Assembly (NCBI GenBank): GCA_965242535.1
Contig: OZ251458.1
Location: 1,798,001 to 1,862,000, forward strand
DNA length: 64,000 nt
Direction of reading: 5' to 3'
DNA from: VXRD01 sp965242535
Lineage (GTDB): Bacteria; Latescibacterota; UBA2968
The notes beneath the pieces are model-generated. The model was not told the origin of the DNA. It saw only the letters and a list, made by a program, of their open reading frames with translations, and did not search any database. The position numbers and the translations under genes are program-made. This document shows, in pieces, positions 8,021 through 17,387 of the stretch. The stretch's first letter is position 1, and each line of letters opens with the position of its first letter.

Positions 8021-9022
8021 ATGAACCGACCGCCCGAATCATTCGTCCGCGTCCGTGAGGATCGGCTTTTGGATTTTGCCGCGGCCTGCTTTGAACGGGC
8101 CGGGCTCGACGCCGATCACGCGGGGACTATCGCCCGCCTCCTCGTCAACAGCGACCTGCGCGGGGTTCGCAGCCACGGCACGCGAACCGTCAACGGGTAT
8201 TGCAAGAGTTTTGAAAACGGGCACGCCAACCCGCGCCCCAATGTGCGGGTGTTGCACGAGACCCCGACGTGTGGCGTCATCGACGGCGACGGCACGCTCG
8301 GCTACCTCCCGATGGTGCGCGCGGCAGAACACGCGATTCGCAAAGCCAAAGAACTCGGCATGGGCATGGGCTTGGCGCGGCACATCGGGCATATCGGCTC
8401 CGCGGGCCACTACGCGCGGATGTGTTCCGAGGCGGGATGTATTGGTTTTTGCGTTCAGGGCAAGCAACACGGCAAAGCGAACGGTGATGGCAGGGGGCGG
8501 CAACTCGGATACTTCGGCAATCCGCCGATCTGCTTTGCCTTCCCCTCGGGCGACGAGCCGCCTGTTGTCCTCGACGCGGCGACCTGCATCTTGGCGGATT
8601 ACCAGCGCGGGGCCGAGTTCGACGCCCTGCTCGCCATGATCCCGGCCGCGTTCTTCAAGAGCATCGGATACACGGCTGCCGCGGCCCTCATCGGCGGGGG
8701 ATTGGCAGGCGTCAGCCTCCCGTCCTCCCGTGCCATTGAGGAGAAATGGCGCGCGACGGGCGCGGGTGGTTGCGTCATTGCCATCGATGTTGACACCGCG
8801 ATTCCAGACGCGATCTTCCGCGCGGAATCGGATCGCATGGTTCGAGACGTCCGCGAAACGTACGACCCCATGCCCGGATGCGACCGCGCGCTTTTGCCCG
8901 GCGCCATCGAAGAAGAACACCTGGCCCTCCACCGCGCCGAGGGCATCCGCTATGGCGAAATGGAGCAGGAAAACGCACGCCAAGTCAGTGCGCGATTGGG
9001 CGTGCCTCTGCCATGGGATTGA
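8021..9022 (+). CDS. Malate/L-lactate/sulfolactate dehydrogenase-like oxidoreductase (Ldh2 family)
   Basis: 333 residues. The N-terminal LLVNSDLRGVRSHGTRTV and the central LARHIGHIGSAGHYARM match the Ldh2/MDG fold, in which the conserved histidines position a 2-hydroxyacid for NAD(P) oxidation. The C-terminal TYDPMPGCDRALLPGAIE loop also fits. There is no strong ribosome site before MNRPPESF; a TTG twelve bases earlier is an alternative. It precedes a mannonate-dehydratase-like gene, suggesting oxidation of a sugar-derived hydroxyacid. The exact substrate is not known. Confidence 0.8.
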   Translation: MNRPPESFVRVREDRLLDFAAACFERAGLDADHAGTIARLLVNSDLRGVRSHGTRTVNGYCKSFENGHANPRPNVRVLHETPTCGVIDGDGTLGYLPMVRAAEHAIRKAKELGMGMGLARHIGHIGSAGHYARMCSEAGCIGFCVQGKQHGKANGDGRGRQLGYFGNPPICFAFPSGDEPPVVLDAATCILADYQRGAEFDALLAMIPAAFFKSIGYTAAAALIGGGLAGVSLPSSRAIEEKWRATGAGGCVIAIDVDTAIPDAIFRAESDRMVRDVRETYDPMPGCDRALLPGAIEEEHLALHRAEGIRYGEMEQENARQVSARLGVPLPWD

Positions 9023-9101
9023 TGAGACGCGGAATGCGGACGACCTTAAAATCAAATTGGCGATAACATCCGTTATCCAACACCACACACTGGAGGGCAG
9101 C

Positions 9102-10085
9102 ATGTACATCGGAACACAGACCCATTGTCGGGACGAGACGGACATCGAGGTGCTCGCGCAACTCGGGGTGTTTAACGTGGATCAAACGCCGAGCGATCCA
9201 TGGGCGCAATGGACGGCCGATACGATCAAATCCCTGCGCGATCGGTTCGGCAAGTACGGCATCGATGTCGAAATGATTCACATTCCCTTGGGTTCTCGAA
9301 GCGCGTTCAAAAACGAAGCGGGCGCGATTTTCCTGGGGCCGGGCGACGCGCGCGATCGCGCCCTCGACCGCATGTGCGAAACCGTCAAAATGGCCGCAGA
9401 AGCGGGCCTGCGCGGGCTGAATTACAACATCACCCTCTTGGGACATCTCCGCACGGATGCGCGATACGGCCGCGGGCACGCGCGGCTGTCGTCGTTTGAA
9501 TACGACAAATTGGACCAGTCGCTGGGCGCATTTGAGGGCGGGCCGGCGGACGAGGACGAGATGTGGGAACGCATCGACCATTGGTTGCAGTGCATCATCC
9601 CCGTCGCTGAAGAATACAAAATTCAGATGGCCTGCCACCCCTCTGACCCGGGCATTGGATACGGCACGACGTATCGAGGCGTCGCGCGCGTGCTCGGCAT
9701 GGTGGATGGCTTCAAGAAGCTCATCGACCTGTACGATAGCCCGTACAACGGCTTGAACTTTTGCCTGGGCTGCATGGCCGAAAGCCTCGAGAATCCCGCG
9801 GAAGAGATCTACGACGTGATCCGGTATTTCGGATCGCGCAAGAAGATCTTCAACGTCCACTTCCGCAACATCAAGGGCGGGCTCCGCAATTTCGTCGAAG
9901 TGTTCCCGGACGAGGGCGATGTCGATATGCTCAAAGCCCTGCGGACGTTCAAAGAAGTCGGCTACGAATACATGATCATGCCCGACCACGTCCCGGGCAT
10001 TTCCGGCCCGGAAGCCCGGCAGGTCGGCTTTGCCTATACGTACGGGTACATCCACGCGCTGTTGCAGGCGGTCGATGAGCGTTAA
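9102..10085 (+). CDS. Mannonate-dehydratase-like TIM-barrel protein
   Basis: 327 residues from an ATG preceded by GGAGGG. ACHPSDPG, LNFCLGC, NVHFRNIKGG and MPDHVPG are the metal- and substrate-site motifs of the UxuA family, which converts D-mannonate to 2-keto-3-deoxygluconate in uronate catabolism. The protein is shorter than E. coli UxuA (about 394), so it may be a relative with a different sugar acid. The last codons and stop are duplicated just downstream (10132-10170). Confidence 0.75.
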   Translation: MYIGTQTHCRDETDIEVLAQLGVFNVDQTPSDPWAQWTADTIKSLRDRFGKYGIDVEMIHIPLGSRSAFKNEAGAIFLGPGDARDRALDRMCETVKMAAEAGLRGLNYNITLLGHLRTDARYGRGHARLSSFEYDKLDQSLGAFEGGPADEDEMWERIDHWLQCIIPVAEEYKIQMACHPSDPGIGYGTTYRGVARVLGMVDGFKKLIDLYDSPYNGLNFCLGCMAESLENPAEEIYDVIRYFGSRKKIFNVHFRNIKGGLRNFVEVFPDEGDVDMLKALRTFKEVGYEYMIMPDHVPGISGPEARQVGFAYTYGYIHALLQAVDER

Positions 10086-10170
10086 ATACCCATCCCCTTT
10101 GCGATCTGCATCGCGTTTTCACAGGTGCGGGGTTGCAGACGGTCGATGAGCGTTAAATACCCATCCCCTT
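10061..10170. repeat. 39-bp direct repeat spanning the end of the mannonate-dehydratase-like gene
   Basis: Positions 10061-10099 and 10132-10170 are identical except for one base. The first copy contains the final codons and the TAA stop of the preceding gene, so the second is a duplicated 3' end. No gene is visible in the remaining gap to 10545. Confidence 0.85.
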
Positions 10171-10245
10171 AACCCAAAGTTACTCGCCCCGCTTCGTTCT
10201 TTCGGGGAGGAGACGGAGGAGAGGTCGGTTCATTTTTAGCATTTA

Positions 10246-10345
10246 GAATCCATCTCAAAACTCGGACCGCCATTGAGAGAGTCGCAAGCTTTTCGCAGGT
10301 CAAAACCATACAGACCGCGAAAATAGGATGCCTTGATTCCCCTCT
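10246..10345. mobile_element. Dispersed element B, truncated copy
   Basis: About 100 bp match the left and central part of element B (CTCGGACCGCCATTGAGAGA, then TTTTCGCAGGTCAAAACC and AAAATAGGATGCCTTGATTC). The right half and its terminus are missing. The sequence after it changes to a TTGTATCTTCGGAC string that elsewhere flanks the REP-like hairpins. Confidence 0.75.
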
Positions 10346-10545
10346 TGTATCTTCGGACGAGCACGTTTGTACCGACTCAATGCTCGAAGGTTGCGCTGAT
10401 CTCGTCTCTGTCAAAAAAATAAATGGATGACTCGCGACGATGAGGACGGGCACGCGGGCCTGTCCATACGACGGATGGGGTAGCCGATAGCCGATTCTCG
10501 CACGCTGCACTTACACACACGGTGCGGCACGGGTGGACTGACCTT

Positions 10546-12549
10546 ATGTCTGCATATCCAAAATCGCCATTGAAACCGCCAACCGCCGAGGGATCGTCCC
10601 TCATCACCAAGCGATCCCTCTTGATCGGGTTGGGGATGGGCGTGTTCATGCCCTTGTGGCCCACGTACACCAGCTTTGTCCTCAACTCCACGCGGGCGGA
10701 TCATTCCCATCTCTCGATGGCGATGCTCGTCCCCTTTGTGGGCCTTTTGATCCTGAATGCCTTTCTCGAGCGGCGCAACAGGGGGTTTTCCCCGACCGAG
10801 TTGCTCGCGATTTGTTGCATCGGCTTTGTGGCATCCACCATGCAGGGCGAATGGTTGACGGTGTGGTTTCTGCAAATGCTGACCATGCCCGCTTATTACG
10901 CATCGCCCGAGAATCGGTTCGACGAACTCCTCCTGCCCCACATGCCGAGTTGGACGACCATCACCAACCGAGACGCGGTGCGCGGGTTCTACGAAGGGCA
11001 AGTGCCCGGCACGCCTTTCCCTTGGGGCGAGTGGTTCTCCGTGCTCTTTTGGTGGGGCATGCTGATCGCGGGCATTTTGACGATTCACCTGTGCCTCAGC
11101 GTGTTGTTGCGAAAACAATGGATGGACTACGAGCGGCTGTCTTTCCCGGTCGCCACCGCGCTTTTGGAACTCACCGGCGTCTCGGGCACGACGGGCACGC
11201 TGCGAACCCTCGCGCGCAATCGCCTGTTTCAATGGGGATTCGGCCTGACCTTTGCCATCATCGCTTGGAATGTGTTCACCTGGTTCACCGTCAATTTGCC
11301 GATGTTCCCCTTCTTGGCGGGGCGATACGGCAGGCACGTGATCTCGGTCGCGCCTGGGTTTCCGAGCATCGTCACCACCTTTGTGCTGCTCACGTTTTGT
11401 CTGGGGTATTTCACCAAGCTGGAAGTTCTGTTTAGCCTGTGGTTCTTCCACGTCGTTCAGATCTGCGTGGTCGGGCTTTTCAACCGCTTTGGCTTGGATC
11501 TGGGCGCGAACGATCCGTGGAGCTCGAGCCACCCCGCGATTGGTTGGATGTCCTTTGGCGGCATGGTCGTCTTCGTCGGCTGGGGGTTCTACATCGCGCG
11601 GGCCCATTTTCGAGACATTTTCCGCAAGGCCGTTCTGCGAGACGACAGGGTAGATGACTCCGAAGAGATCATGTCCTACCGCACCGCCGTCTGCTTGCTG
11701 CTCGGATGTTGTGCGTTTGTCTTTTTGTGGCTGTTGCGAGCCGGCATGGGACCGGGGCCGATTCTCGGCTGGTCATTTGCCATGCTCGTCCTCTTTGTCG
11801 GCATGTCCCGCATCGTCGTCGAAAGCGGCCTCGTCTATCTCCGCGTGCCCCTCACCGCGCAGGGATTCACCTGGCACGCCTTTGGAGTCGGCAACTTGGG
11901 GCCTGCGGGCGCGTCCATTTTGACCCTCACGATGAGCCTCGTCGCGGATGGGAAAACCTTTGCCACCACGCAAATGGCGCATATCCCGCGCTTGAGCATG
12001 GCGATGGCAAAACGCAGCCGCAAAGCCGTGGCGCCCACCGTGCTCATCGGTTGCCTGCTCGGCGTCGCGGCGGTCGTCGGGTTCGTCATCTATCAGGGCT
12101 ACTACGGCATCGGCAGCGCGAATTTTGGACGCACCACCTTCAAGGGCATCGGCGCGCTCAACGGCGCGGGCTTCAGCCGCTTGGCCGTGTCGAGGCTCCA
12201 GGGCGATGCGCTGTTCGCAGACGGGAACCGCTTCCTGTGCATGGGCATCGGGGGCGTCTTTACAGCCGCGCTCTACTACCTGCGGTACCGGTTCCCGGGC
12301 TTTCCCATCCATCCCATCGGGTTCACGATTTGCGGCATGGTGGAAATGCAGGACAATTCGTTTAGCCTGTTCCTGATGTGGGGCGTCAAGACCATCATCA
12401 TGAAATTGGGCGGGCTAGAACGCTACCGACACTACGCGCCCTTTTTTTTGGGCATGATCATGGGCTATATCGCGGGCGTGAGCCTGGGCGTTTTTGTCGA
12501 TATCTTTTGGTTCCCCGGCGATGGGCACGAGATCCATTGCGATCCGTGA
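10546..12549 (+). CDS. Large polytopic membrane protein, DUF6785/DUF6784-like
   Basis: 667 residues from MSAYPKSPL, with about 14 hydrophobic segments spread over its whole length. Landmarks are PAYYASPENRFDELLLPHMP, a PWGEWF loop, KQWMDYERLSFP and a C-terminal DIFWFPGDGHEIH. It is clearly paralogous to the protein at 41291-43240, which shares YASPENR, KQWQEKERLVFP and the WFPDGGH end. The family, which I know as DUF6785/DUF6784, has no proven function; its position between sugar-acid genes suggests transport. An ATG 24 bp upstream is an alternative start. Confidence 0.7.
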   Translation: MSAYPKSPLKPPTAEGSSLITKRSLLIGLGMGVFMPLWPTYTSFVLNSTRADHSHLSMAMLVPFVGLLILNAFLERRNRGFSPTELLAICCIGFVASTMQGEWLTVWFLQMLTMPAYYASPENRFDELLLPHMPSWTTITNRDAVRGFYEGQVPGTPFPWGEWFSVLFWWGMLIAGILTIHLCLSVLLRKQWMDYERLSFPVATALLELTGVSGTTGTLRTLARNRLFQWGFGLTFAIIAWNVFTWFTVNLPMFPFLAGRYGRHVISVAPGFPSIVTTFVLLTFCLGYFTKLEVLFSLWFFHVVQICVVGLFNRFGLDLGANDPWSSSHPAIGWMSFGGMVVFVGWGFYIARAHFRDIFRKAVLRDDRVDDSEEIMSYRTAVCLLLGCCAFVFLWLLRAGMGPGPILGWSFAMLVLFVGMSRIVVESGLVYLRVPLTAQGFTWHAFGVGNLGPAGASILTLTMSLVADGKTFATTQMAHIPRLSMAMAKRSRKAVAPTVLIGCLLGVAAVVGFVIYQGYYGIGSANFGRTTFKGIGALNGAGFSRLAVSRLQGDALFADGNRFLCMGIGGVFTAALYYLRYRFPGFPIHPIGFTICGMVEMQDNSFSLFLMWGVKTIIMKLGGLERYRHYAPFFLGMIMGYIAGVSLGVFVDIFWFPGDGHEIHCDP

Positions 12550-12559
12550 AAGCGGATTA

Positions 12560-12913
12560 AGCGTTGAGAGGTTGTATTAAAATTATGGGGACCTACCCCC
12601 TAACCCCCTTCCTGCGAGGAAGGGGGAACGCGGATCGGTTTTGCGAGGGAGTGCGCGAGGAATGGGCGGTTTTTCATGGTGTGAGCGATCCGATTCAAAG
12701 CCATAAGACCCCCCTAACCTCCCTGAAAGGGGGAATGTGACGGGTTTTTAATCGCATGATGCGCTGGCTCAAAGCCATCAAAACAGCCCTTGCGGTCATC
12801 TTTCAAGAAAGCGATTCTCCCCCTTTCCTTGTAGGAAAGGGGGCCGGGGGGATAGGTCCTATCGCGTTCTCGTCCTTAATTTTTTATGACACCCAATTTT
12901 CAACCAAAAAAAT
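12560..12913. repeat. Intergenic region with inverted C/G-rich repeats
   Basis: No gene is visible. GGACCTACCCCC near 12580 faces GGGGGGATAGGTCC near 12855, and three short hairpins of the form CCCTTCCT-GCG-AGGAAGGGGG lie inside. These resemble the CCCCTTCCTCGCAGGAAGGGG part of element B, so the region is probably a decayed relative of that element family. Confidence 0.6.
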
Positions 12914-14314
12914 ATGAACAACTCATCCGAAAAACCATGGAGCGGACGATTCGCGGGATCGACCGAAAAACTGATGGAAGAGTTCAACGCTTCCATCGGC
13001 TTTGACAAGCGGCTGTACAAAGTGGATATCGAAGGCAGCCGCGCACAAACCCGCGCCTTGGCCCGAATGGGCATCTTGACAAAAGGGGAACGGGAACGGG
13101 TGCTCGCGGGTCTCAATCGCGTGGCGAAAGAGATCGAATCGGGCGCGTTGCCCTTGACCGACGATCTGGAAGACATCCACATGGCGGTGGAAAAGCGGTT
13201 GATCGAATTGGTCGGGGACGCGGGCGCGAAAATCCACACGGGCCGCAGCCGCAACGATCAAATCGCCTTGGACGAGCGGTTGTTTTTGCGCGACGCCATC
13301 GCCTGCGCCATCGCGCAGATCGAGCGCGTCATGGCCGCGGTCTTAGCCGTCGCCGAAACCCATCTCGAGGTGATCATGCCGGGCTATACGCACGGGCAAC
13401 AAGCGCAGCCGATCCGGTTTTCGCACTACGCCATGGCCCTGTTCTGGATGCTGGCGCGCGACCGCACGCGCTTTGAGGATTGCTGGAAACGCGCAAATGC
13501 CATGCCCTTGGGCGCGGGCGCCTTAGCCGGAAGCGCGTACCCGCTCGACCGAGAATTTTTGCGCGCGGAATTGGGCTTTGACCGCGTCTCGGAAAACAGC
13601 ATCGACGCGGTGAGCGACCGAGATTATTTTTTGGAATACCTGTCTGCCGCCGCCATTTTGATGGGGCACTTGAGCCGGTTTTGCGAGGATCTGATCGTCT
13701 GGTCATCTTCGGAATTTGGATTCGTCGAATTGGACGACGCGTTCAGCACCGGGTCGAGCATGATGCCGCAAAAGAAAAATCCCGATTCGCTGGAACTGGT
13801 GCGCGGCAAGACCGGGCGCGTGTACGGCAATTTGATGTCGTTGCTCACCGTGATGAAAGCCATCCCCTTGACGTATGCCAAAGATATGCAGGAGGACAAA
13901 GAGCCGGTGTTTGACACCGCGGACACGCTGCACATCGCCCTGTCCGTATTTGCCGGCGCGTGGCAGACCATGAAAATCGACCGCGAGCGCATGGCAGACG
14001 CGCTGGACAACACCATCGCGGCCACGGATCTGGCGGACTATCTCGCGCGTAAAGGCGTGCCCTTTCGCCTGTGCCATCGCATCGTGGGACAACTCGTCAG
14101 AACGGCCCTGGCGCGCGGCGAGCGATTGGAGGCCTTGGACATGGCGACCCTGCGCGCGGCGTCCGACGCGTTCGATGAGGACGTGCGCGGGGTTTTGTCG
14201 GCCGAGGCGAGTATCGAAGCGCGCGAGCTGGACGGGGGCACCGGGCGCGCGGCGGTTTTGCGACAAATCGAGGCGGGGCGGCGGTTGCTCGCCGATGGAA
14301 AGGCATGTGGATGA
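12914..14314 (+). CDS. argH: Argininosuccinate lyase
   Basis: 466 residues, normal length. The fumarase/aspartase-superfamily signature GSSMMPQKKNPD is present, together with HTGRSRNDQIALD and MPGYTHGQQAQPI. The enzyme cleaves argininosuccinate to arginine and fumarate, the last step of arginine synthesis. No other arg genes are adjacent. It ends in an ATGA overlap with the next gene, so the unusual downstream protein is translationally coupled to it. Confidence 0.97.
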   Translation: MNNSSEKPWSGRFAGSTEKLMEEFNASIGFDKRLYKVDIEGSRAQTRALARMGILTKGERERVLAGLNRVAKEIESGALPLTDDLEDIHMAVEKRLIELVGDAGAKIHTGRSRNDQIALDERLFLRDAIACAIAQIERVMAAVLAVAETHLEVIMPGYTHGQQAQPIRFSHYAMALFWMLARDRTRFEDCWKRANAMPLGAGALAGSAYPLDREFLRAELGFDRVSENSIDAVSDRDYFLEYLSAAAILMGHLSRFCEDLIVWSSSEFGFVELDDAFSTGSSMMPQKKNPDSLELVRGKTGRVYGNLMSLLTVMKAIPLTYAKDMQEDKEPVFDTADTLHIALSVFAGAWQTMKIDRERMADALDNTIAATDLADYLARKGVPFRLCHRIVGQLVRTALARGERLEALDMATLRAASDAFDEDVRGVLSAEASIEARELDGGTGRAAVLRQIEAGRRLLADGKACG

Positions 14315-14931
14315 GGCGTTTTCACGAGCGGGATGTGCGGCGTTTTTACGATCTGCTCCAGCACGGGGCAAAATCCGGACTCACGCAGATCAACGTGATG
14401 GATGAGGATCACCTCATCGGCGTGGGCTTATTTGACAATGAAGACGATTTTGCAGCCGAGTGCCGCCGCTACAATACCCTCGGCCTCCTGCAAGCGGGGG
14501 TAAATCCCCGGTCGGCCCAGCTCTTGGACGAATACGGCGGGTTGCAAAACCGCATCCGCACCCTGTTTAGCGACATCGTGTCCAAGCGGGACATCGCGTG
14601 CGTCACGGCCGTGGTCATCTCAGAACCCGGTCAACTCACAGAAGCGGCGCTCGCGTACCAAAAAGATGTGTCGGTTCTCGGAGACGGCGCCCTGTTCTTT
14701 CCGTTGGATGGAGAAATTTCCATCGAAAAGGACCGGCCCAACCGCACGGCCAAACGGATCGCAGAATGGTTCTTGGGAGAGGCGACCTTGTCCGACATCG
14801 ATCTCACCCACATGGTAGCCGTACCCGGCACAGCCGATCCCGAGGGCACCTTTTTCCACCCCCGCCTGCGATTTCGCAAGTACCGCCCGTACATTTTGGA
14901 AGGCATATCCGCGGCGATTCGCGGAGAATAG
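14311..14931 (+). CDS. Unknown protein with possible primase-polymerase (AEP-like) fold
   Basis: 206 residues from MRRFHERDV; the ATG overlaps the argH stop, and an ATG two codons earlier is an alternative. The arrangement TQINV, VGLFDNEDDFAAECRRYN, LQAGVNPR, AVVISEP and VAVPGTADPEGTFF...RFRKYRP recalls the N-terminal AEP primase-polymerase domain of mobile-element primases ('NPR', then an acidic DxD strand, then a 'PGT-x-N' loop). In this reading the catalytic DxD is replaced by ISEP, so it would be inactive. This is inference from pattern; no function is claimed. A relic with the same DEDHLIGVGLF stretch lies at 55101-55136. Confidence 0.5.
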   Translation: MRRFHERDVRRFYDLLQHGAKSGLTQINVMDEDHLIGVGLFDNEDDFAAECRRYNTLGLLQAGVNPRSAQLLDEYGGLQNRIRTLFSDIVSKRDIACVTAVVISEPGQLTEAALAYQKDVSVLGDGALFFPLDGEISIEKDRPNRTAKRIAEWFLGEATLSDIDLTHMVAVPGTADPEGTFFHPRLRFRKYRPYILEGISAAIRGE

Positions 14932-14976
14932 GCGAACCCCGCTCTGCCCCATCATCCATTTTTTTAGGAGCGTTTC

Positions 14977-15939
14977 ATGATCAAAAAATCAATTTCCACC
15001 ATCACCGCGATGTGCATGTTGTCGTTCTCGGTTTGCCCGATTTGGGCCGCGGACCACAAAAAGGAGACGCGAGCCGAGCGCGTGATCGACCGCTTGGACG
15101 AAGACGCCTGGGGGATCGTGGATGTGCGCCGCGTGTCCGGCACGCGCATCGTGTTGAGCCAACGGGTGGGCGCCCAAATCGACTTGGAGGAAAGCAATCG
15201 CTACGCCCTGTTTCAAGGCGCGACCGTGTATTCGCAAAAAATCGACCTGCCGGTCTTGCGCTTGGGCGTATCGGGATTCCAGTCCGCCGAGTTCATGAAG
15301 CGCGACAATGGCAAACTCGCCATCAAAATTCGATATCGCTCGGGCCCGCGCATCGAAACCCGCTTGGTCGATCTGAAAAATGAAAACGACTTGCACCGCT
15401 TGCGGGATTACATCGAGCATTTCGATGCGATCATCAAGGGCGAGTACGCGTTGGCAGATACGGCAACGACCGATGCGGCCTATCCGCAATACACCGAAGA
15501 CGCCATCGATTTTGAAGAGCGCAAGACGCGCTTTCGCGTGGAAACGCGCTTTCCCGGCATGCTCACACTGAAGAACGGCAAACGAATCAAAGGCGAATTT
15601 TTGCCGATGTACGAAGATCGCCGCATCTTGATCGAGACGGATTTGCAAGTTGAAAAGGTGGCCGTAGCCGATATCCGCGAGGTGCGGTTCTTTGGGCGAC
15701 GCGGTTCGGTTGCGATGGAACGGGCTATCTTATCGGGAATCGGCGGCGCGGCCACGGGCGCGGTGACAGGCGCCCTCGCCGCGTGGCAGGCCAATGCCGA
15801 TGTCAAAGAGACGATGCTCTGGGCCGCCGCGATTTTTGGCATTTTCGGTTTCGTGACCGGGCTGGTGACCGGCGCGAAAGCCACGCAAAGCAGCGAGACC
15901 TTTACCCTCGGCCCGGTCACAGACGATAAGCGGAGATGA
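14977..15939 (+). CDS. Exported protein with glycine-zipper C-terminus
   Basis: 320 residues with a clear signal peptide (positive MIKKS, hydrophobic core, cleavage after PIWAA). Mid-protein FPGMLTLKNGKRIKGEFLPM looks like a small beta-barrel motif. The C-terminal third has Gly/Ala-rich hydrophobic stretches GIGGAATGAVTGALAAW and IFGIFGFVTGLVTGA, as in glycine-zipper membrane segments. The start has an AGGAG site. It is followed after 4 bp by the carbonic-anhydrase-like gene. No named family is recognised. Confidence 0.65.
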   Translation: MIKKSISTITAMCMLSFSVCPIWAADHKKETRAERVIDRLDEDAWGIVDVRRVSGTRIVLSQRVGAQIDLEESNRYALFQGATVYSQKIDLPVLRLGVSGFQSAEFMKRDNGKLAIKIRYRSGPRIETRLVDLKNENDLHRLRDYIEHFDAIIKGEYALADTATTDAAYPQYTEDAIDFEERKTRFRVETRFPGMLTLKNGKRIKGEFLPMYEDRRILIETDLQVEKVAVADIREVRFFGRRGSVAMERAILSGIGGAATGAVTGALAAWQANADVKETMLWAAAIFGIFGFVTGLVTGAKATQSSETFTLGPVTDDKRR

Positions 15940-15943
15940 GCCC

Positions 15944-16477
15944 ATGGCGATTTTGCCCTACAAAGACAAAACCCCGCGCATCGACCCGTCGGCGTATATC
16001 GCGCCAGGCGCGGTCGTGATCGGCGACGTGGTGATCGATGCGGGGGCGAGCGTCTGGTTCAATGCGGTGATTCGGGGCGATGTGGAACCCATTGTGATCC
16101 GCGAGGGATCGAATATCCAAGATGGCGTCGTGGTACACGCGGATCCGGGCTATCCCTGTGACGTGGGCGAAAATGTGACGGTGGGGCACAACGCGATTTT
16201 GCACGGGTGTCGCATCGCAACCGGCGTGACGATCGGCATGGGGGCGACCGTGTTGACCGGTGCGTCGGTGGGCGAATCCGCGCTGGTGGCCGCGCACGCC
16301 CTCGTCTTGGAAGGCGCGGAAGTCGAACCGCGCACCCTCGTGGCAGGCGTCCCCGCCAAACCGCGCCGCGCCTTGTCGGACGAGGAGATCGCGCGCCTTT
16401 TGGCAAATACCGAGCGGTATCAAACCCGGCGTCTCATTTATATGGGCCGAGATGCGCGAACAGAGGAGACAGCATGA
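15944..16477 (+). CDS. Gamma-carbonic-anhydrase-like hexapeptide-repeat protein
   Basis: 177 residues of left-handed beta-helix repeats (IAPGAVVIGDVVI, ATGVTIGMGATV). The three zinc-ligand histidines of the gamma class fit VVHADPGYP and VGHNAILHGC. Relatives include YrdA/PaaY and archaeal Cam; many bind metal and only some have measured carbonic anhydrase activity. The stop overlaps the next lipoprotein ATG (ATGA). Confidence 0.85.
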   Translation: MAILPYKDKTPRIDPSAYIAPGAVVIGDVVIDAGASVWFNAVIRGDVEPIVIREGSNIQDGVVVHADPGYPCDVGENVTVGHNAILHGCRIATGVTIGMGATVLTGASVGESALVAAHALVLEGAEVEPRTLVAGVPAKPRRALSDEEIARLLANTERYQTRRLIYMGRDARTEETA

Positions 16478-17034
16478 AATACTGGTTTTTGTGTTTTGCC
16501 CTGCTGTGCATCGGTTGCGGATCTTCAAATCCCACAAATCCCTCGACACCTGTTCCGGATTCGCCCGCTGAACGGCCCTTTGACCATGTGACTGCGACAG
16601 AGGCCAACGCCTATATCGCCGCGATCGATGAGGCGTTTATCTCCATCGATGTCTTTTTCGCGGAATACGGCGGGGTCACGGCCGAGGTCACGCAAAACGC
16701 GATTCCGGTCTATTGGTCGCGGCAATTCATCCACAACATGATCGCGCGCCTGCACGCCATTTTGGGAACTTTGCACGCCACGCGCCCCGCGAATCCGTAT
16801 TTGCTCAGGCTACACACCGAAGAATTTGAAGCCGCGTTTGAAGACTATCTCGATGGCGTGATGTTCTTGGAGCAAAACCTCGATTTTCTGACGCCCGAAG
16901 TCATCGACGGCCTGAACATGCGAATGGGCGCGGGCAATGTGCATATCATCCGCCTGCAAATTTTCCTGCGCGACCTCACGGGCATGGAAGTGAGCTTCGG
17001 CGGCAACGAGCCTGGGGATGGGCAGACGTTTTGA
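16474..17034 (+). CDS. Lipoprotein of unknown function
   Basis: 186 residues from MKYWFLCFALL with lipobox LCIGCGSS, so probably diacylated at Cys16 and membrane-anchored. The mature part is largely alpha-helical (EANAYIAAIDEAF, FEAAFEDYLDGVMFLEQNL). It is coupled to the upstream gene by ATGA with a GAGGAG site inside that gene. It closes the 14977-17034 transcript. No family recognised. Confidence 0.7.
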   Translation: MKYWFLCFALLCIGCGSSNPTNPSTPVPDSPAERPFDHVTATEANAYIAAIDEAFISIDVFFAEYGGVTAEVTQNAIPVYWSRQFIHNMIARLHAILGTLHATRPANPYLLRLHTEEFEAAFEDYLDGVMFLEQNLDFLTPEVIDGLNMRMGAGNVHIIRLQIFLRDLTGMEVSFGGNEPGDGQTF

Positions 17035-17075
17035 TCAAAAGCAACCACGGATAACGCATCTGGATCGCGGATTAA

Positions 17076-17387
17076 ATGGATATCCAAAACATCATTCGAA
17101 CCATAGATTCCCAACGCTACCACATCACCCATCATGCAGAGGAAGAAGCGTTGGATGATCAACTAAATTTTGATGAGATATTCTACTCCGTAAGCAATGG
17201 TGAAATTATCGAAAATTACCCACAGGATCGACCATATCCGAGTTGTCTGATATACGGCACAAATATAGCGGGCGAACCAATCCACAGTGTTTGGGCCTAC
17301 GATGAGAAAAATCAACGGGCCGTTCTAATTACTGTTTATCGCCCAGACCCAACACGTTGGATCGACTGGCGTGAAAGGAGAACCTGA
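17076..17387 (+). CDS. DUF4258-like small protein (possible toxin)
   Basis: 103 residues. RYHITHHAEEEALDDQLNFDEI, then GEIIENYPQDRPYPSCLIYG, then IHSVWAYDEKNQRAVLITVYRPDP follow the DUF4258 layout, a compact alpha/beta domain that resembles RelE-type ribonucleases and is commonly paired with a YgiT-type zinc-finger antitoxin. Here the next gene overlaps by one base (TGATG) and begins with that zinc finger, supporting a toxin-antitoxin reading. Activity is not shown. Confidence 0.75.
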   Translation: MDIQNIIRTIDSQRYHITHHAEEEALDDQLNFDEIFYSVSNGEIIENYPQDRPYPSCLIYGTNIAGEPIHSVWAYDEKNQRAVLITVYRPDPTRWIDWRERRT

